The notes: a model not told the origin generated them from the sequence alone. A stretch of DNA of 53,262 bases from Firmicutes bacterium UBA3914 (GCA_002391385.1 DGEY01000059.1:1-53262); one strand, 5' to 3'. Shown: positions 1 through 7,427, counted from the first letter of the stretch. Numbers and translations: made by a program.

Positions 1-19
1 ACTTTAACGGCAAACGTAG

Positions 20-48
20 TTGATAACCAGAGCAAAGCACGGTATAAT
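20..48 (+). promoter_or_regulatory. Strong sigma-A type promoter, no gene downstream
   Basis: TTGATA at 20-25 and TATAAT at 43-48 are separated by exactly 17 bases, a near-consensus housekeeping promoter reading rightward. The predicted start is near 55. No same-strand gene begins before fliD at 789, and two hairpins (92-115 and 132-187) lie directly in its path. It could make a short RNA or be left over from a lost gene. The promoter match is seen directly; its activity is inferred. Confidence 0.55.
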
Positions 49-91
49 CTTTGGTGTATAGTTTTGTTTGCATAACTAAATTATACCAGTG

Positions 92-121
92 TACGGGCTC
101 CTTCGCGAGCCCGTATTCTCG
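92..121 (+). terminator. Hairpin downstream of the orphan promoter
   Basis: A perfect 9-bp stem (92-100 with 107-115) closes a 6-base loop and is followed by a T-rich but interrupted tail. It may be the 3' end of a short transcript from the promoter at 20-48. The weak T-tract makes terminator function uncertain. Confidence 0.4.
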
Positions 122-131
122 TTATTAGACA

Positions 132-187
132 AAAAAGGGCCGTGCAGGATGAACGAATCAACGTTCATTCTGCAACAGCCCCTTTTT
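132..187 (-). terminator. Intrinsic terminator of the cold-shock gene
   Basis: A long imperfect inverted repeat (about 132-155 against 162-187) is flanked by an A-tract on its left and a T-tract on its right, so it can act as a terminator on both strands. On the minus strand it lies 15 bases past the cold-shock stop codon. Confidence 0.75.
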
Positions 188-201
188 ACCTAGGTTACGA
201 A

Positions 202-399
202 CTACAGGCGAACTACGTTAGCTGCTTGCGGACCGCGGTCGCCCTGGACGATTTCGAAGCTTACTTCTTCGCCTTCGTTGAGGGTTCTGAACCCGCTGCC
301 TTGGATGGCTGTGAAGTGTACGAATACGTCTTCGCCGTCTTCACATTCGATGAAACCATAGCCCTTTTCCGCGCTAAACCATTTTACTCTACCAGTCAT
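202..399 (-). CDS. csp: Cold-shock protein, CspA family
   Basis: A 65-residue single cold-shock domain (OB fold), the normal full length for this family. The RNP1-like KGYGFIE and RNP2-like VFVHF motifs that stack single-stranded nucleic acid are both present. Such proteins act in the cytoplasm as RNA chaperones that melt mRNA structure, especially after a temperature drop. The start is the ATG at 399, because AGGAGG lies 7 bases upstream (407-412) and the protein then begins at the family-typical MTGRVKWF. A longer reading with 11 extra N-terminal residues is open but lacks this support. The gene is monocistronic, with a promoter at 530-558 giving a long leader and a terminator at 132-187. 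The family assignment is secure; whether it is cold-induced or constitutive cannot be read from the protein. Confidence 0.95.
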   Translation of the reverse strand: MTGRVKWFSAEKGYGFIECEDGEDVFVHFTAIQGSGFRTLNEGEEVSFEIVQGDRGPQAANVVRL

Positions 400-529
400 G
401 CAGAGGCCTCCTGAAAATTTAATGCTGGGCAAGGCTTAAACTACGCAAACATCTTGCAGCCCTTGCTCAACTTCAGGTTGGAACTCGAGGCCTTACGTGT
501 TCGCTTCATTTAATCGCCTAACCGACTTC

Positions 530-558
530 AGCATACCACAGGCGCAAGCGGCTGTCAA
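530..558 (-). promoter_or_regulatory. Sigma-A promoter of the cold-shock gene
   Basis: Read on the minus strand, TTGACA (558-553) and TATGCT (535-530) are spaced by 17 bases. The predicted start near 523 gives an mRNA leader of about 124 bases before the ATG at 399. Long structured leaders are a known hallmark of cold-inducible csp mRNAs. Confidence 0.7.
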
Positions 559-726
559 ACTATTTCGAGTTTCAAGAGGCAGGAAGCTGGAAGGAAGATG
601 CGAAGCGGCCCAGATCGGAGGCGGGAAACAGGAGGTAGAGGGCCTGATGCAGGAAGCAGAGCGGGGGCGAAGAAAATGTGTGGGTGAGGTGGCTTTTTTT
701 GCTTGGGAAGTTTCGGGGTGCTTGGT

Positions 727-754
727 TAAAGGTGTTTGGTTGGGATGCCGATAG
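727..754 (+). promoter_or_regulatory. Sigma-28 (SigD/FliA) type promoter for fliD
   Basis: TAAA at 727-730 and GCCGATAG at 747-754 match the motility sigma factor consensus (TAAA, about 15 bases, GCCGATAA) with a 16-base spacer. It lies 34 bases before fliD, a late flagellar gene that this sigma factor typically controls. Confidence 0.7.
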
Positions 755-788
755 TTAAGGTGGAGTACCTTAGGGATGAGGTGGCAAG

Positions 789-2261
789 ATGAGGATCTCT
801 GGATTGAATTCAGGATTGGATATAGAACAGATTGTCAGCGATTTGGTGAGGGCGCAGCGCATTCCCCTGGATCGGGTCTACCAGCAAAAAGTAAAGACCG
901 AGTGGAAGCGCGATGCCTACCGGGAGGTCAACAGCAAACTGCTGCGCTTTCGGAACTTGGTCTTCGATCTGACGCTGGAGGGGACGTTCCTCAAGAAAAG
1001 CGCCGCTTCTTCGCGCCCGGATCTGCTCACCGCCACTGCTTCCGGCGCAGCGACCGAGGGGACCTGGGAGATCGTGGTAAAGAAGCTGGCTTCCGCAGCG
1101 CGGCAGGTCAGCGAGCTGCCGGAAGATCTGCCTGGGGGCTTTTCCTTTGTTATCGGGACTTCCCCGGAGAAGCTGGCCACCATCACGATTGAGGATGGCG
1201 ATGGCCTGGAGCAGATCGCGGCCAAGATCAACAAGGCCCAAGTGGGCATCAACGCCTTTGCCCACGACGGCCAGATCTCTTTCACCACCACCGCCACCGG
1301 TCAGGACGCTGCGATCTATGTGGATCAGGCCTTTACCGAGCTCTTCGGCGGGGAGCTGGGGGCGCTGGCCCAAGTACCCGGTGAAGACGGAGAGCCCCCC
1401 ATGGTCGGTGTCTGGACCGTGGAGGGCCAGGCTGTCCGCGGCTCCGATGCCGAAGTAGTGATCAACGGCATCGAGGCGACCTACGGAAGCAACACCTTCC
1501 AGTTCAACGGCATTACGGTAAACCTGCTCAACGCGGAAGCAGGTGCCGCGGTCACTGTTGAGGTCAAGCCGGATGTGGACTCGGTGGTGGAGAAGGTCAA
1601 AGAGTTTGTGAACCTCTACAACGAACTGGTGGGTGAGCTGAACCGGCTGCTGCGGGAGGAAGTGTACCGCGACTTTCCGCCCCTGACCCAGGAGCAAAAG
1701 GATGCCATGTCGGACAAGGAGATCGAGCTCTGGGAAGAGAAGGCCAAAAGCGGCCTCTTGCGTTCCGATTCCCTGCTCAGCTCGATCTTGAGCGAGATGC
1801 GCATGGCCCTTGGTGCCGCGGTGGAGCGGTCAGGTGGCGCAGTGAGCCTTAGGCAGATGGGCATCACCACCGGGGCCTGGTATGAATACGGGCGCCTCTA
1901 TCTCGATGAAAACAAGCTCAGGAGCGCCCTCACGGAAGATCCCGATGCTGTGCGGGAGCTCTTCACTCAGCAGGGTGGCGAAGGGAAGACCGCGGGTATA
2001 GCCCGCAGGCTCACGGAAGTTTTGGATCGGGGGATGCAGCGCATCACCGACACCGCAGGCAAAGCCACCATTCCCTACGACCAGAGCTATTTAGGCAACC
2101 GCATCCGGGAATATGAATCCCGCCTGGAGGCCATGGAAGAGCGCCTGCGGCGCTTCGAGGAAGCACAGTGGAGAAAGTTTACGGCCATGGAAAAAGCTCT
2201 AGGCCAGCTCTATGCCCAAAGTGACTGGCTCTACCAGCAGCTCCTGGCCATGCAGGGATGA
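789..2261 (+). CDS. fliD: Flagellar filament cap protein FliD
   Basis: A 490-residue hook-associated protein 2. FliD is exported through the flagellum and forms the cap under which flagellin subunits fold onto the filament tip. The N-terminus (MRISGLNSGLDIEQIVSDL) is the classic FliD_N start, residues about 1-100 form the N-terminal helical domain, and the C-terminal FliD_C domain runs from about 230 to the end with long helical stretches. Length is normal for the family. The start at 789 has a GAGGTGG ribosome site just upstream. A sigma-28 type promoter precedes it and a FliT-like chaperone gene follows after 5 bases. No flagellin or fliS gene is present in the window, so this is a satellite flagellar locus. 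Confidence 0.95.
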   Translation: MRISGLNSGLDIEQIVSDLVRAQRIPLDRVYQQKVKTEWKRDAYREVNSKLLRFRNLVFDLTLEGTFLKKSAASSRPDLLTATASGAATEGTWEIVVKKLASAARQVSELPEDLPGGFSFVIGTSPEKLATITIEDGDGLEQIAAKINKAQVGINAFAHDGQISFTTTATGQDAAIYVDQAFTELFGGELGALAQVPGEDGEPPMVGVWTVEGQAVRGSDAEVVINGIEATYGSNTFQFNGITVNLLNAEAGAAVTVEVKPDVDSVVEKVKEFVNLYNELVGELNRLLREEVYRDFPPLTQEQKDAMSDKEIELWEEKAKSGLLRSDSLLSSILSEMRMALGAAVERSGGAVSLRQMGITTGAWYEYGRLYLDENKLRSALTEDPDAVRELFTQQGGEGKTAGIARRLTEVLDRGMQRITDTAGKATIPYDQSYLGNRIREYESRLEAMEERLRRFEEAQWRKFTAMEKALGQLYAQSDWLYQQLLAMQG

Positions 2262-2266
2262 TCTAA

Positions 2267-2671
2267 GTGGCAAAGGAACTTTACGAACGGAAACTAGCTC
2301 TGCTGCGGCAGCTCAAGGAGCTCACCGATCAGGCCCTGGCCTTTACCCCGGAAGAGCTGGTCCAGGATGACCACGCCCATGAGCGGGTGCTCCAGCTTTT
2401 GGCGGAGCGGGAGGGACTCATGGCGAGCATCGACCAGCTCGACCGGGAGCTGGCCCAGGGGATCGCCAAGGCCGCGGAGGCCCACAAAGAGGCGCTCCGG
2501 GCGGAACTGCTGCAGATTCAAGAGCAAAATGCCCGCCTGGAGGAAGTGTTCCAAAAGAGCCTGGCTCAGCTGCGGGAACAGACCCGGAAGATTCAAGATG
2601 GCCGGCAGTCCCAGCGCGCCTATTTTTCCCGGCCTAGCCCGGAAGGGGCTTTTATCGACACAAAACGCTGA
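2267..2671 (+). CDS. FliT-like flagellar export chaperone
   Basis: A 134-residue, highly charged, all-helical protein with probable coiled coil at about 45-115 and no cysteines or membrane segments. Small helical proteins directly after fliD are usually FliT, which binds FliD in the cytoplasm, keeps it unfolded for export and in some bacteria feeds back on flagellar gene control. The start is a GTG at 2267, 5 bases after the fliD stop, so translation is probably coupled. Sequence identity with FliT is weak in this fold class, and FlgN-like or other flagellar chaperones are alternatives. The call rests mainly on position, size and helix content. Confidence 0.65.
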   Translation: MAKELYERKLALLRQLKELTDQALAFTPEELVQDDHAHERVLQLLAEREGLMASIDQLDRELAQGIAKAAEAHKEALRAELLQIQEQNARLEEVFQKSLAQLREQTRKIQDGRQSQRAYFSRPSPEGAFIDTKR

Positions 2672-2688
2672 GGCGGTTGGAAGGACCT

Positions 2689-3489
2689 ATGGACGATTAT
2701 TTCGGTTTAGCCAGAGAGCTCCTGGCAAAGGGGAGGGCCCAGATCGCCGACCCCTACGCCCAGGCAGAGCTTTACGATCTGCTCAACCTGCAGGTGGGCG
2801 GCGATGAATTCTATGTAGAGTTCGCCAAGGAGCGGGGCGGCCGGGTCTTGGATCTGGCCTGCGGTTCGGGGCGGCTCCTGCCGCAGCTGCTGGATGCAGG
2901 GCTGGAGGTAGCCGGTTTAGACCTTGCCCCGGCCATGCTGGAGCGGGCCAGGCGGAGGCTGGGGGAAAGGGCTGGCCAGGTGGAACTGGTTTTGGGGGAT
3001 ATGCGCGGGTTTTCCTTCGGGCAGCCCTTTGACACCATCCTCATCCCCTACTGTTCCCTGATCTACATGCACAGCGATGCTGACCGCCTCGCGGTGTTCC
3101 AAAGGTGCAGCCAGCACCTTCGGGAAGGTGGCTGGCTGGCCTTTGACTTTCTGGCGGGCGCTGTGGAAGTGGGTGAGGGAGTTCCTTCCCTGGCCCTGCA
3201 GGGCATCCACCCCTTCACGGAAGAGCTCCTGGTGAGCGTGGTGCAGATCAAGGGGCTGGCGAGGGACCTGAGACTTCTCAACCAGATCAACTATATCCTA
3301 CCCAAAGAACCGAAACCGGCGCAGGTTACGGTGTTTGCCAGCAGGGAAGCGGTGGTTCAGCCTGAGCATATGGCGGACCTAGTGGTTCAGGCTGGCTTTG
3401 AAGTGGCAGGGGTCTACGGCAGCTTCGCCCTGGAACCCTACGCCGGTGGGGAAACCTGCCTGATGGTTGCCTGTAAGCGCCGGGGCTAG
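2689..3489 (+). CDS. Class I SAM-dependent methyltransferase
   Basis: A 266-residue methyltransferase of the Rossmann type. Motif I (VLDLACGSGRLL, near residue 50) binds S-adenosylmethionine, the acidic end of strand 2 (VAGLDLAPAML) follows, then a motif near LGDMRGF. The substrate is unknown. It sits in the fliD operon, so a motility-linked target (flagellin or chemoreceptor modification) is possible, but nothing in the sequence shows this. I place the start at the ATG at 2689, preceded by GGAAGGA. A TTG at 2677 would add four residues but has its purine run directly against it. The gap to the next gene is 11 bases, consistent with cotranscription. Confidence 0.8.
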   Translation: MDDYFGLARELLAKGRAQIADPYAQAELYDLLNLQVGGDEFYVEFAKERGGRVLDLACGSGRLLPQLLDAGLEVAGLDLAPAMLERARRRLGERAGQVELVLGDMRGFSFGQPFDTILIPYCSLIYMHSDADRLAVFQRCSQHLREGGWLAFDFLAGAVEVGEGVPSLALQGIHPFTEELLVSVVQIKGLARDLRLLNQINYILPKEPKPAQVTVFASREAVVQPEHMADLVVQAGFEVAGVYGSFALEPYAGGETCLMVACKRRG

Positions 3490-3500
3490 GAGGAATGTCC

Positions 3501-4064
3501 ATGAAGATCAGTACAAGCGATTATGCTCTTTACAACCGCATGGAGGCTGCAGCCCAAGAGGCCGTGGAGCAGGTTTTGGCCGCAAGGACAGAAGGGTGCA
3601 CCTGCCAGATGTGCCGGGAAGATATGCAGTGCCTGCTGCTCAACCAGCTCAAACCCCAGTATGTACCCCTGCTGCCGGGCATCAGCAAAGAGCCTTGGAC
3701 CCTGGAGGACTTGGGGGCAAAGGCGCGGGCGGAGGTGATGGCCGCCGCCGAGCATGCCGTCTTTGTGGTGCGGCACAACCCCCGCCACGGGCATGAGCGG
3801 GCCCCCATGCAGAACTGCACGGAGGCCATGGTCCTGGGTGCCCTGGGGGAGGTTTTGACCAGGGAGAAACTGGCCCTGGGGAGAGAGGAGCTCAGCCGCT
3901 TAATGGCGGAGGTCCTCAATGAGCTGCCGCCCCGCTACACCACGTCCTTTAAGGGCGATGCCTTCGCCCGCACGGAAGAGCTGGAGGCGGCTTCCGTGGC
4001 CTCGATTTTGACCGCGATTTACGGTGCCCTCAAGCGGCTGGAGATGATCCCCGGTTCTGCCTAA
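3501..4064 (+). CDS. comFB: ComFB-type protein, two tandem domains
   Basis: A 187-residue protein that appears to be two ComFB domains in a row. The first (about 5-55) has the zinc-type CTCQMC motif followed by LLLNQLKPQY. The second (about 97-185) has EVLNELPPRYTTSFKGDAF, matching the ComFB signature LNxLPPRY, but lacks the cysteines. Family members are normally about 100 residues with one domain. ComFB is named from the Bacillus comF competence operon, where it is not essential; reports on cyanobacterial homologues describe cyclic-dinucleotide binding. Being last in a fliD operon suggests a role in motility control here, which is inference. The start is the ATG at 3501, 7 bases after AGGAGG; an ATG at 3495 is too close to that site. 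A strong terminator follows at 4083. Confidence 0.8.
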   Translation: MKISTSDYALYNRMEAAAQEAVEQVLAARTEGCTCQMCREDMQCLLLNQLKPQYVPLLPGISKEPWTLEDLGAKARAEVMAAAEHAVFVVRHNPRHGHERAPMQNCTEAMVLGALGEVLTREKLALGREELSRLMAEVLNELPPRYTTSFKGDAFARTEELEAASVASILTAIYGALKRLEMIPGSA

Positions 4065-4082
4065 ACCAAGCAGGAAATGAAG

Positions 4083-4119
4083 AGGCGTCCTTGGCATGAG
4101 CTGAAGGACGCCTTTTTTT
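4083..4119 (+). terminator. Intrinsic terminator of the fliD-comFB operon
   Basis: A perfect 10-bp stem (AGGCGTCCTT at 4083-4092 with 4104-4113) is followed by seven T residues. It closes the plus-strand operon that begins at fliD and also lies just beyond the opposing small gene at 4126. Confidence 0.92.
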
Positions 4120-4125
4120 GTGCTG

Positions 4126-4341
4126 CTATGTGCGGGCCGCCAGGGCCTTTTCCCTGATTTCCTCCGCCACGGCGCTGCTGGTGAGGGATTCTACGGCTTG
4201 CCAAAACTGGATCGCGGGTTCGGGGCCTAAAATATCGCTGAAGATCTTATCACCCCTGTTGTTCCAGATGGTGATTTTCAGCCTTCCGCTTTTGTTTTGG
4301 ATCCGGACAAAGAACTGACCGCTTTCGAACATGGTGTTCAT
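4126..4341 (-). CDS. Small hypothetical protein
   Basis: A 71-residue soluble protein that I do not recognise. The first half is rich in beta-type residues (GQFFVRIQNKSGRLKITIWN), the second half is helical and charged, and there are no cysteines, signal peptide or membrane segments. The ATG at 4341 is preceded by GGGGGA with 6-base spacing, a good ribosome site; a TTG two codons upstream would put that site too close. It is convergent with comFB and divergent from gerAA. Position next to a germination operon raises the possibility of a spore role, but nothing in the protein demonstrates it. Confidence 0.65.
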   Translation of the reverse strand: MNTMFESGQFFVRIQNKSGRLKITIWNNRGDKIFSDILGPEPAIQFWQAVESLTSSAVAEEIREKALAART

Positions 4342-4456
4342 GAGCAATCCCCCTTGTGCTTTTTAATAATGTTCCGCACGGGGCAGGGAAATCCTGCGCC
4401 GCGGCGCGGGAAAATGGTGGGTTTGCTAGCTCCCTCCTAGCTCGCCTGGAGCTGTG

Positions 4457-4488
4457 CTCATACAACCTGGGGTGCAGTGGATATACTA
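4457..4488 (+). promoter_or_regulatory. Possible forespore-type (SigG/SigF-like) promoter for gerAA
   Basis: CTCATA at 4457-4462 and TATACTA at 4482-4488 resemble the SigG pattern (TGAATA, 17-18 bases, CATACTA), although the spacer is 19. The -10 lies 23 bases before the gerAA ATG, and ger operons are known SigG targets. The same TATACTAGG string recurs before the M23 gene at 44526. Tentative. Confidence 0.4.
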
Positions 4489-4510
4489 GGCAGAGCGGGA
4501 GGGAGCAGGC

Positions 4511-6046
4511 ATGTTCTTCTGGCAGCGCACGAAAAAAAAGGGACCAGATCCCAGGGGCCTGGACCGCCTCAGTTCGTCCCTGGAGACCAACCTGCACTGG
4601 CTGCAGACAGATCTCTTCGCCAGTGACGAGACCATTGTCTACCGGCGCATCAAGACCAGCGGGCCCAAGCCCCGGGACTGCGTGCTGGTCTACGCGGATA
4701 ACATGGTGAAACACGAGTACTTGAGCCAGTTTGTGCTCCGACCCCTGCTCAAAGCGGAGCTTCCCAAGGGGCTGCGGGGTGAGGAACTGGCCAGGTACCT
4801 CGCGGAACAGGTGATTGAGGCGGACAGTTCCGAGTGCATCACCGGCTACAGCCAGATTGGCGACAAGATCATGGGCGGGGTGGGCGTGCTCCTCGTGGAT
4901 GGCTGTCCCCTGGGTCTGGTGGTGGATGCCCAGGGCTGGGCCAAACGGACGGTAACGGAGCCCCCTTCAGAAAGTGTGGTGCGGGGACCCCGCCTGGGCT
5001 TCAGCGAAGACCTGGGGGTGAACATCAGTTTAGTGCGCCTGCAGATCGCCAGTCCCAACTTCAAAACCAGATTCGTGCAGGTGGGTGAGCAGACCAAAAC
5101 CAGGGTGGCCATTTTGTACCTGGACAATGTCACCTCCCTGGATTTGGTGGATGAAGTGCAGCGGCGCATTGAGGAGATTACAATCGACGCCGTGTTGGAT
5201 TCCGGCTACATCCAGGAATACATCAGGGATGCGCCCTATTCCCCCTTTCCCACAATCGGCCACACGGAGCGGCCCGATGCGGCCGCGGCCAAGATCCTGG
5301 AGGGGCGGGTGGCGGTGCTGGTGGACGGCTCGCCCTTCGCGCTAACCATGCCCTACCTTTTGGTGGAGGCCTTTCAGGCCAACGAAGACTACTACAACCA
5401 CTGGATGGTGGCCAGCTTTCACCGGCTGATCCGCTACATCAGCTTCTTCATCACCACCAGCACCCCCGCGATCTACATCGCCCTGATCAGCTATCATCCC
5501 CAGCTCATTCCCACCAACTTGGTGGTGAGCATCTCCGCGGCCCGGAAAAATGTGCCCTTCCCGGGCATTGTGGAAGTGATCATCATGGGTTTGGTTTTCG
5601 AGATCCTCCGGGAAGGGGGTGTGCGCCTGCCCCGGCCCATCGGGCAGGCGGTGAGCATCGTGGGGGCCATTGTCTTAGGCGAAGCCGCCGTAAGTGCCAG
5701 CTTGGTCAGCGCCCCCATGATCATCGTGGTGGGCCTCACGGGCGTGGCCGGCTTTGTTAACCCCTGGCTGAATGACATTGCCGTGCTCTTCCGGCTGCTC
5801 TTTGTTGTGCTGGCCTCGGTCTTGGGCCTCTATGGCTATGTTTTGGGAGTGATCGCAGTGGTGCTGCTCCTCTCCTCCATGGAATCCTTCGGGGTACCTT
5901 ACCTTTCCACCATGACCACGCTGGTTCCCCAAGACATCAAAGATACCCTGCTGCGGGTGCCCTGGTGGCAGATGACCCTGCGCCCCAGGTATCTGGCCTC
6001 CAAAGACCGCCAGCGCCTGCAGGGGCGGGGAGGCCGGGGCTCATGA
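4511..6046 (+). CDS. gerAA: Spore germinant receptor subunit A (GerAA/GerKA family)
   Basis: A 511-residue GerA-family protein. It has a large soluble N-terminal part (about 1-295) and then several hydrophobic membrane segments to about 480, ending in a basic tail (LRPRYLASKDRQRLQGR). This is the normal length and layout for A subunits, which with B and C form the nutrient-sensing germinant receptor in the inner membrane of the dormant spore. Motifs such as GRVAVLVDGSPFALTMPYLL (about 270-290) and FPTIGHTERPD are typical. The start ATG has GGGAGGGAG upstream. The stop overlaps the next start (ATGA). It is the first gene of a four-gene operon with a candidate forespore promoter at 4457-4488. 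Which nutrient is sensed cannot be told from sequence. Confidence 0.95.
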   Translation: MFFWQRTKKKGPDPRGLDRLSSSLETNLHWLQTDLFASDETIVYRRIKTSGPKPRDCVLVYADNMVKHEYLSQFVLRPLLKAELPKGLRGEELARYLAEQVIEADSSECITGYSQIGDKIMGGVGVLLVDGCPLGLVVDAQGWAKRTVTEPPSESVVRGPRLGFSEDLGVNISLVRLQIASPNFKTRFVQVGEQTKTRVAILYLDNVTSLDLVDEVQRRIEEITIDAVLDSGYIQEYIRDAPYSPFPTIGHTERPDAAAAKILEGRVAVLVDGSPFALTMPYLLVEAFQANEDYYNHWMVASFHRLIRYISFFITTSTPAIYIALISYHPQLIPTNLVVSISAARKNVPFPGIVEVIIMGLVFEILREGGVRLPRPIGQAVSIVGAIVLGEAAVSASLVSAPMIIVVGLTGVAGFVNPWLNDIAVLFRLLFVVLASVLGLYGYVLGVIAVVLLLSSMESFGVPYLSTMTTLVPQDIKDTLLRVPWWQMTLRPRYLASKDRQRLQGRGGRGS

Positions 6047-7200
6047 GGCGGCGCCTTTTCCCCATGCTCAGCCTGCTCCTTGTGTCCCTGCTCCTTACGG
6101 GGTGCTGGGATTACATGGAAATCGAGTCCTTGGAGTTTGTCTTCGGCCTGGGCGTGGATCAGGTAAAACCGGAGGTTGTGGTGGTTTTGGAGATGGCCAA
6201 GACCAGCGGAGGTGGGCAGCAGACCATGGTGGAACCCAAAGTGCTCTCCACCAAGAGCCAGAGCGCAGCCACCGCAGCCCGGGCCTTGTCTAACCCGGCG
6301 GGCCTGAGGACCTTCTGGTCGCATGCTTACGTCTTTTTGATTTCTGAACAAGTGGCCCAGGAAGGTATCATCCCTGCCATGGAGCACATTGTCCGCAGCC
6401 GCCACCTGCGCAGCACGGTGTGGGTGTTCATCACCAAGGAGTGCACAGCGGAAGAGGTGTTCAAAAGCAAACCGCCGGTGGCCAATTCCGTGAGCGAACA
6501 TCTCAACTCCATCGTGCTCATGCAGGACGCTATCTCCGGTTTCCTTCCCCTGCAGGTGTGGCAGCTCAATCAGGCCTTTGCCGCGGAAGGGGTGGCGGCC
6601 ATACTGCCCACGGTGAAGCTGGTCCACCAACGGGGTGAGCTGGTGCCCATCGTGGAGGGGACCGCGGTGTTCAAACGGGACCGCATGGTGGGCTGGCTGG
6701 ACGGGCAGGAAAGCGACATACTCTGCCTGCTGAAGGGTCTTGACCAGCGGAGCTATTACGTGGTGGACACCAAGGTGACCGATCACGGCTATTTCCCCAT
6801 CACCTATGAGCTGGTGGGGAACCGTGTGGAGCTGAAGCCCCTGGTGAGAAAGGATGGCAGTATTGCCGTGGCCATTTCCCTGACCCTGGAGTTGGGGGTG
6901 GAGGAGATCGGGGCAGCTCCCCTCAGCTTCCGCGACGAAAAACTGGTCAGAAGCGTGGAGGCGCAGCTGGCCACCTTTGTTACCCGGGAAGTGCGGGGGT
7001 TCCTTTGGAAAATCCAGAGGGAGTACAACGCGGATATCCTAGGTTTCGGTCAGCTGTTTAGGCGCAAAAAGCCAGAGGTGTGGCGCCGCTTGGGGGAGGA
7101 CTGGGACGCCCAGCTGCGGGATCTCCAAGTGGAGCTGGACGTTCAGTGCAAGATAGTCTTCACCGGGACCTCCTCTGAGCCGCTGCTGGTGAGGGAATAG
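6043..7200 (+). CDS. gerAC: Spore germinant receptor lipoprotein subunit C (GerAC family)
   Basis: A 385-residue GerC-family lipoprotein. The N-terminus is a signal peptide ending in the lipobox LLTGC, so Cys21 should be lipid-modified and anchor the protein on the outer face of the spore inner membrane. It continues with the family-typical WDYMEIE sequence and FGLGVDQ; length is normal. C subunits are required for function of the receptor formed with A and B. The start is the ATG at 6043, overlapping the gerAA stop. The reading frame is open 26 codons further upstream, but that would bury the signal peptide. Gene order here is A, C, small D-type, B rather than the A-B-C of Bacillus gerA. Confidence 0.93.
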   Translation: MRRRLFPMLSLLLVSLLLTGCWDYMEIESLEFVFGLGVDQVKPEVVVVLEMAKTSGGGQQTMVEPKVLSTKSQSAATAARALSNPAGLRTFWSHAYVFLISEQVAQEGIIPAMEHIVRSRHLRSTVWVFITKECTAEEVFKSKPPVANSVSEHLNSIVLMQDAISGFLPLQVWQLNQAFAAEGVAAILPTVKLVHQRGELVPIVEGTAVFKRDRMVGWLDGQESDILCLLKGLDQRSYYVVDTKVTDHGYFPITYELVGNRVELKPLVRKDGSIAVAISLTLELGVEEIGAAPLSFRDEKLVRSVEAQLATFVTREVRGFLWKIQREYNADILGFGQLFRRKKPEVWRRLGEDWDAQLRDLQVELDVQCKIVFTGTSSEPLLVRE

Positions 7201-7202
7201 GC

Positions 7203-7427
7203 GTGGTGGTCGTCGTGATCTTAGCCTACGCCGCGGTGGCGGCCCTGGAGATCTGGCTGTGGGCGGAGCGTCCCTGGCAGAAGGTTTTGCTCTACCTGGT
7301 GCTCATCGCCGCCGGGGCAGTGCTGGCTGCCCTGCTGCTTAGGGATAGCGACCTGAAAGTGCCTGAACCTGTGGGGTTTGTGACCAGGCTGATCAAACGG
7401 CTGTGGGAGGGAGGCGGGGGCAAGTGA
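7203..7427 (+). CDS. Small two-TM protein, germinant receptor D-subunit type
   Basis: A 74-residue protein with two predicted membrane helices (about 2-20 and 27-46) and a short basic cytoplasm-type tail (TRLIKRLWEGGGGK). Small two-TM D subunits of this size are known inside many ger operons and modulate the germination response in Bacillus. The GTG start at 7203 lies 2 bases after the gerAC stop, and its own stop overlaps the gerAB start (GTGA). Size, topology and position all fit a D subunit. The primary sequence alone is too short to prove homology. Confidence 0.7.
   Translation: MVVVVILAYAAVAALEIWLWAERPWQKVLLYLVLIAAGAVLAALLLRDSDLKVPEPVGFVTRLIKRLWEGGGGK

Larger units (their letters stand above)
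400..788. other. Intergenic region with two divergent promoters
   Basis: No gene is supported here. The stretch holds the cold-shock promoter and its untranslated leader on the minus strand (400 to about 523) and the sigma-28 type fliD promoter on the plus strand (727-754). An 85-codon plus-strand reading frame (497-754) has no ribosome site or recognisable sequence and runs across both promoters. Confidence 0.6.

Noticed and set aside
142..414. 90-codon plus-strand reading frame over the cold-shock gene
   Set aside because: Antisense shadow of the well-supported csp gene and its terminator; no ribosome site.
497..754. 85-codon plus-strand reading frame before fliD
   Set aside because: No ribosome site, odd composition, and it runs across the csp and fliD promoters.
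810..1697. 295-codon minus-strand reading frame inside fliD
   Set aside because: Long only because of high GC content; antisense to clear FliD sequence and without family features.
5899..6786. 295-codon minus-strand reading frame inside the ger operon
   Set aside because: His- and Gln-rich antisense shadow of gerAA and gerAC.
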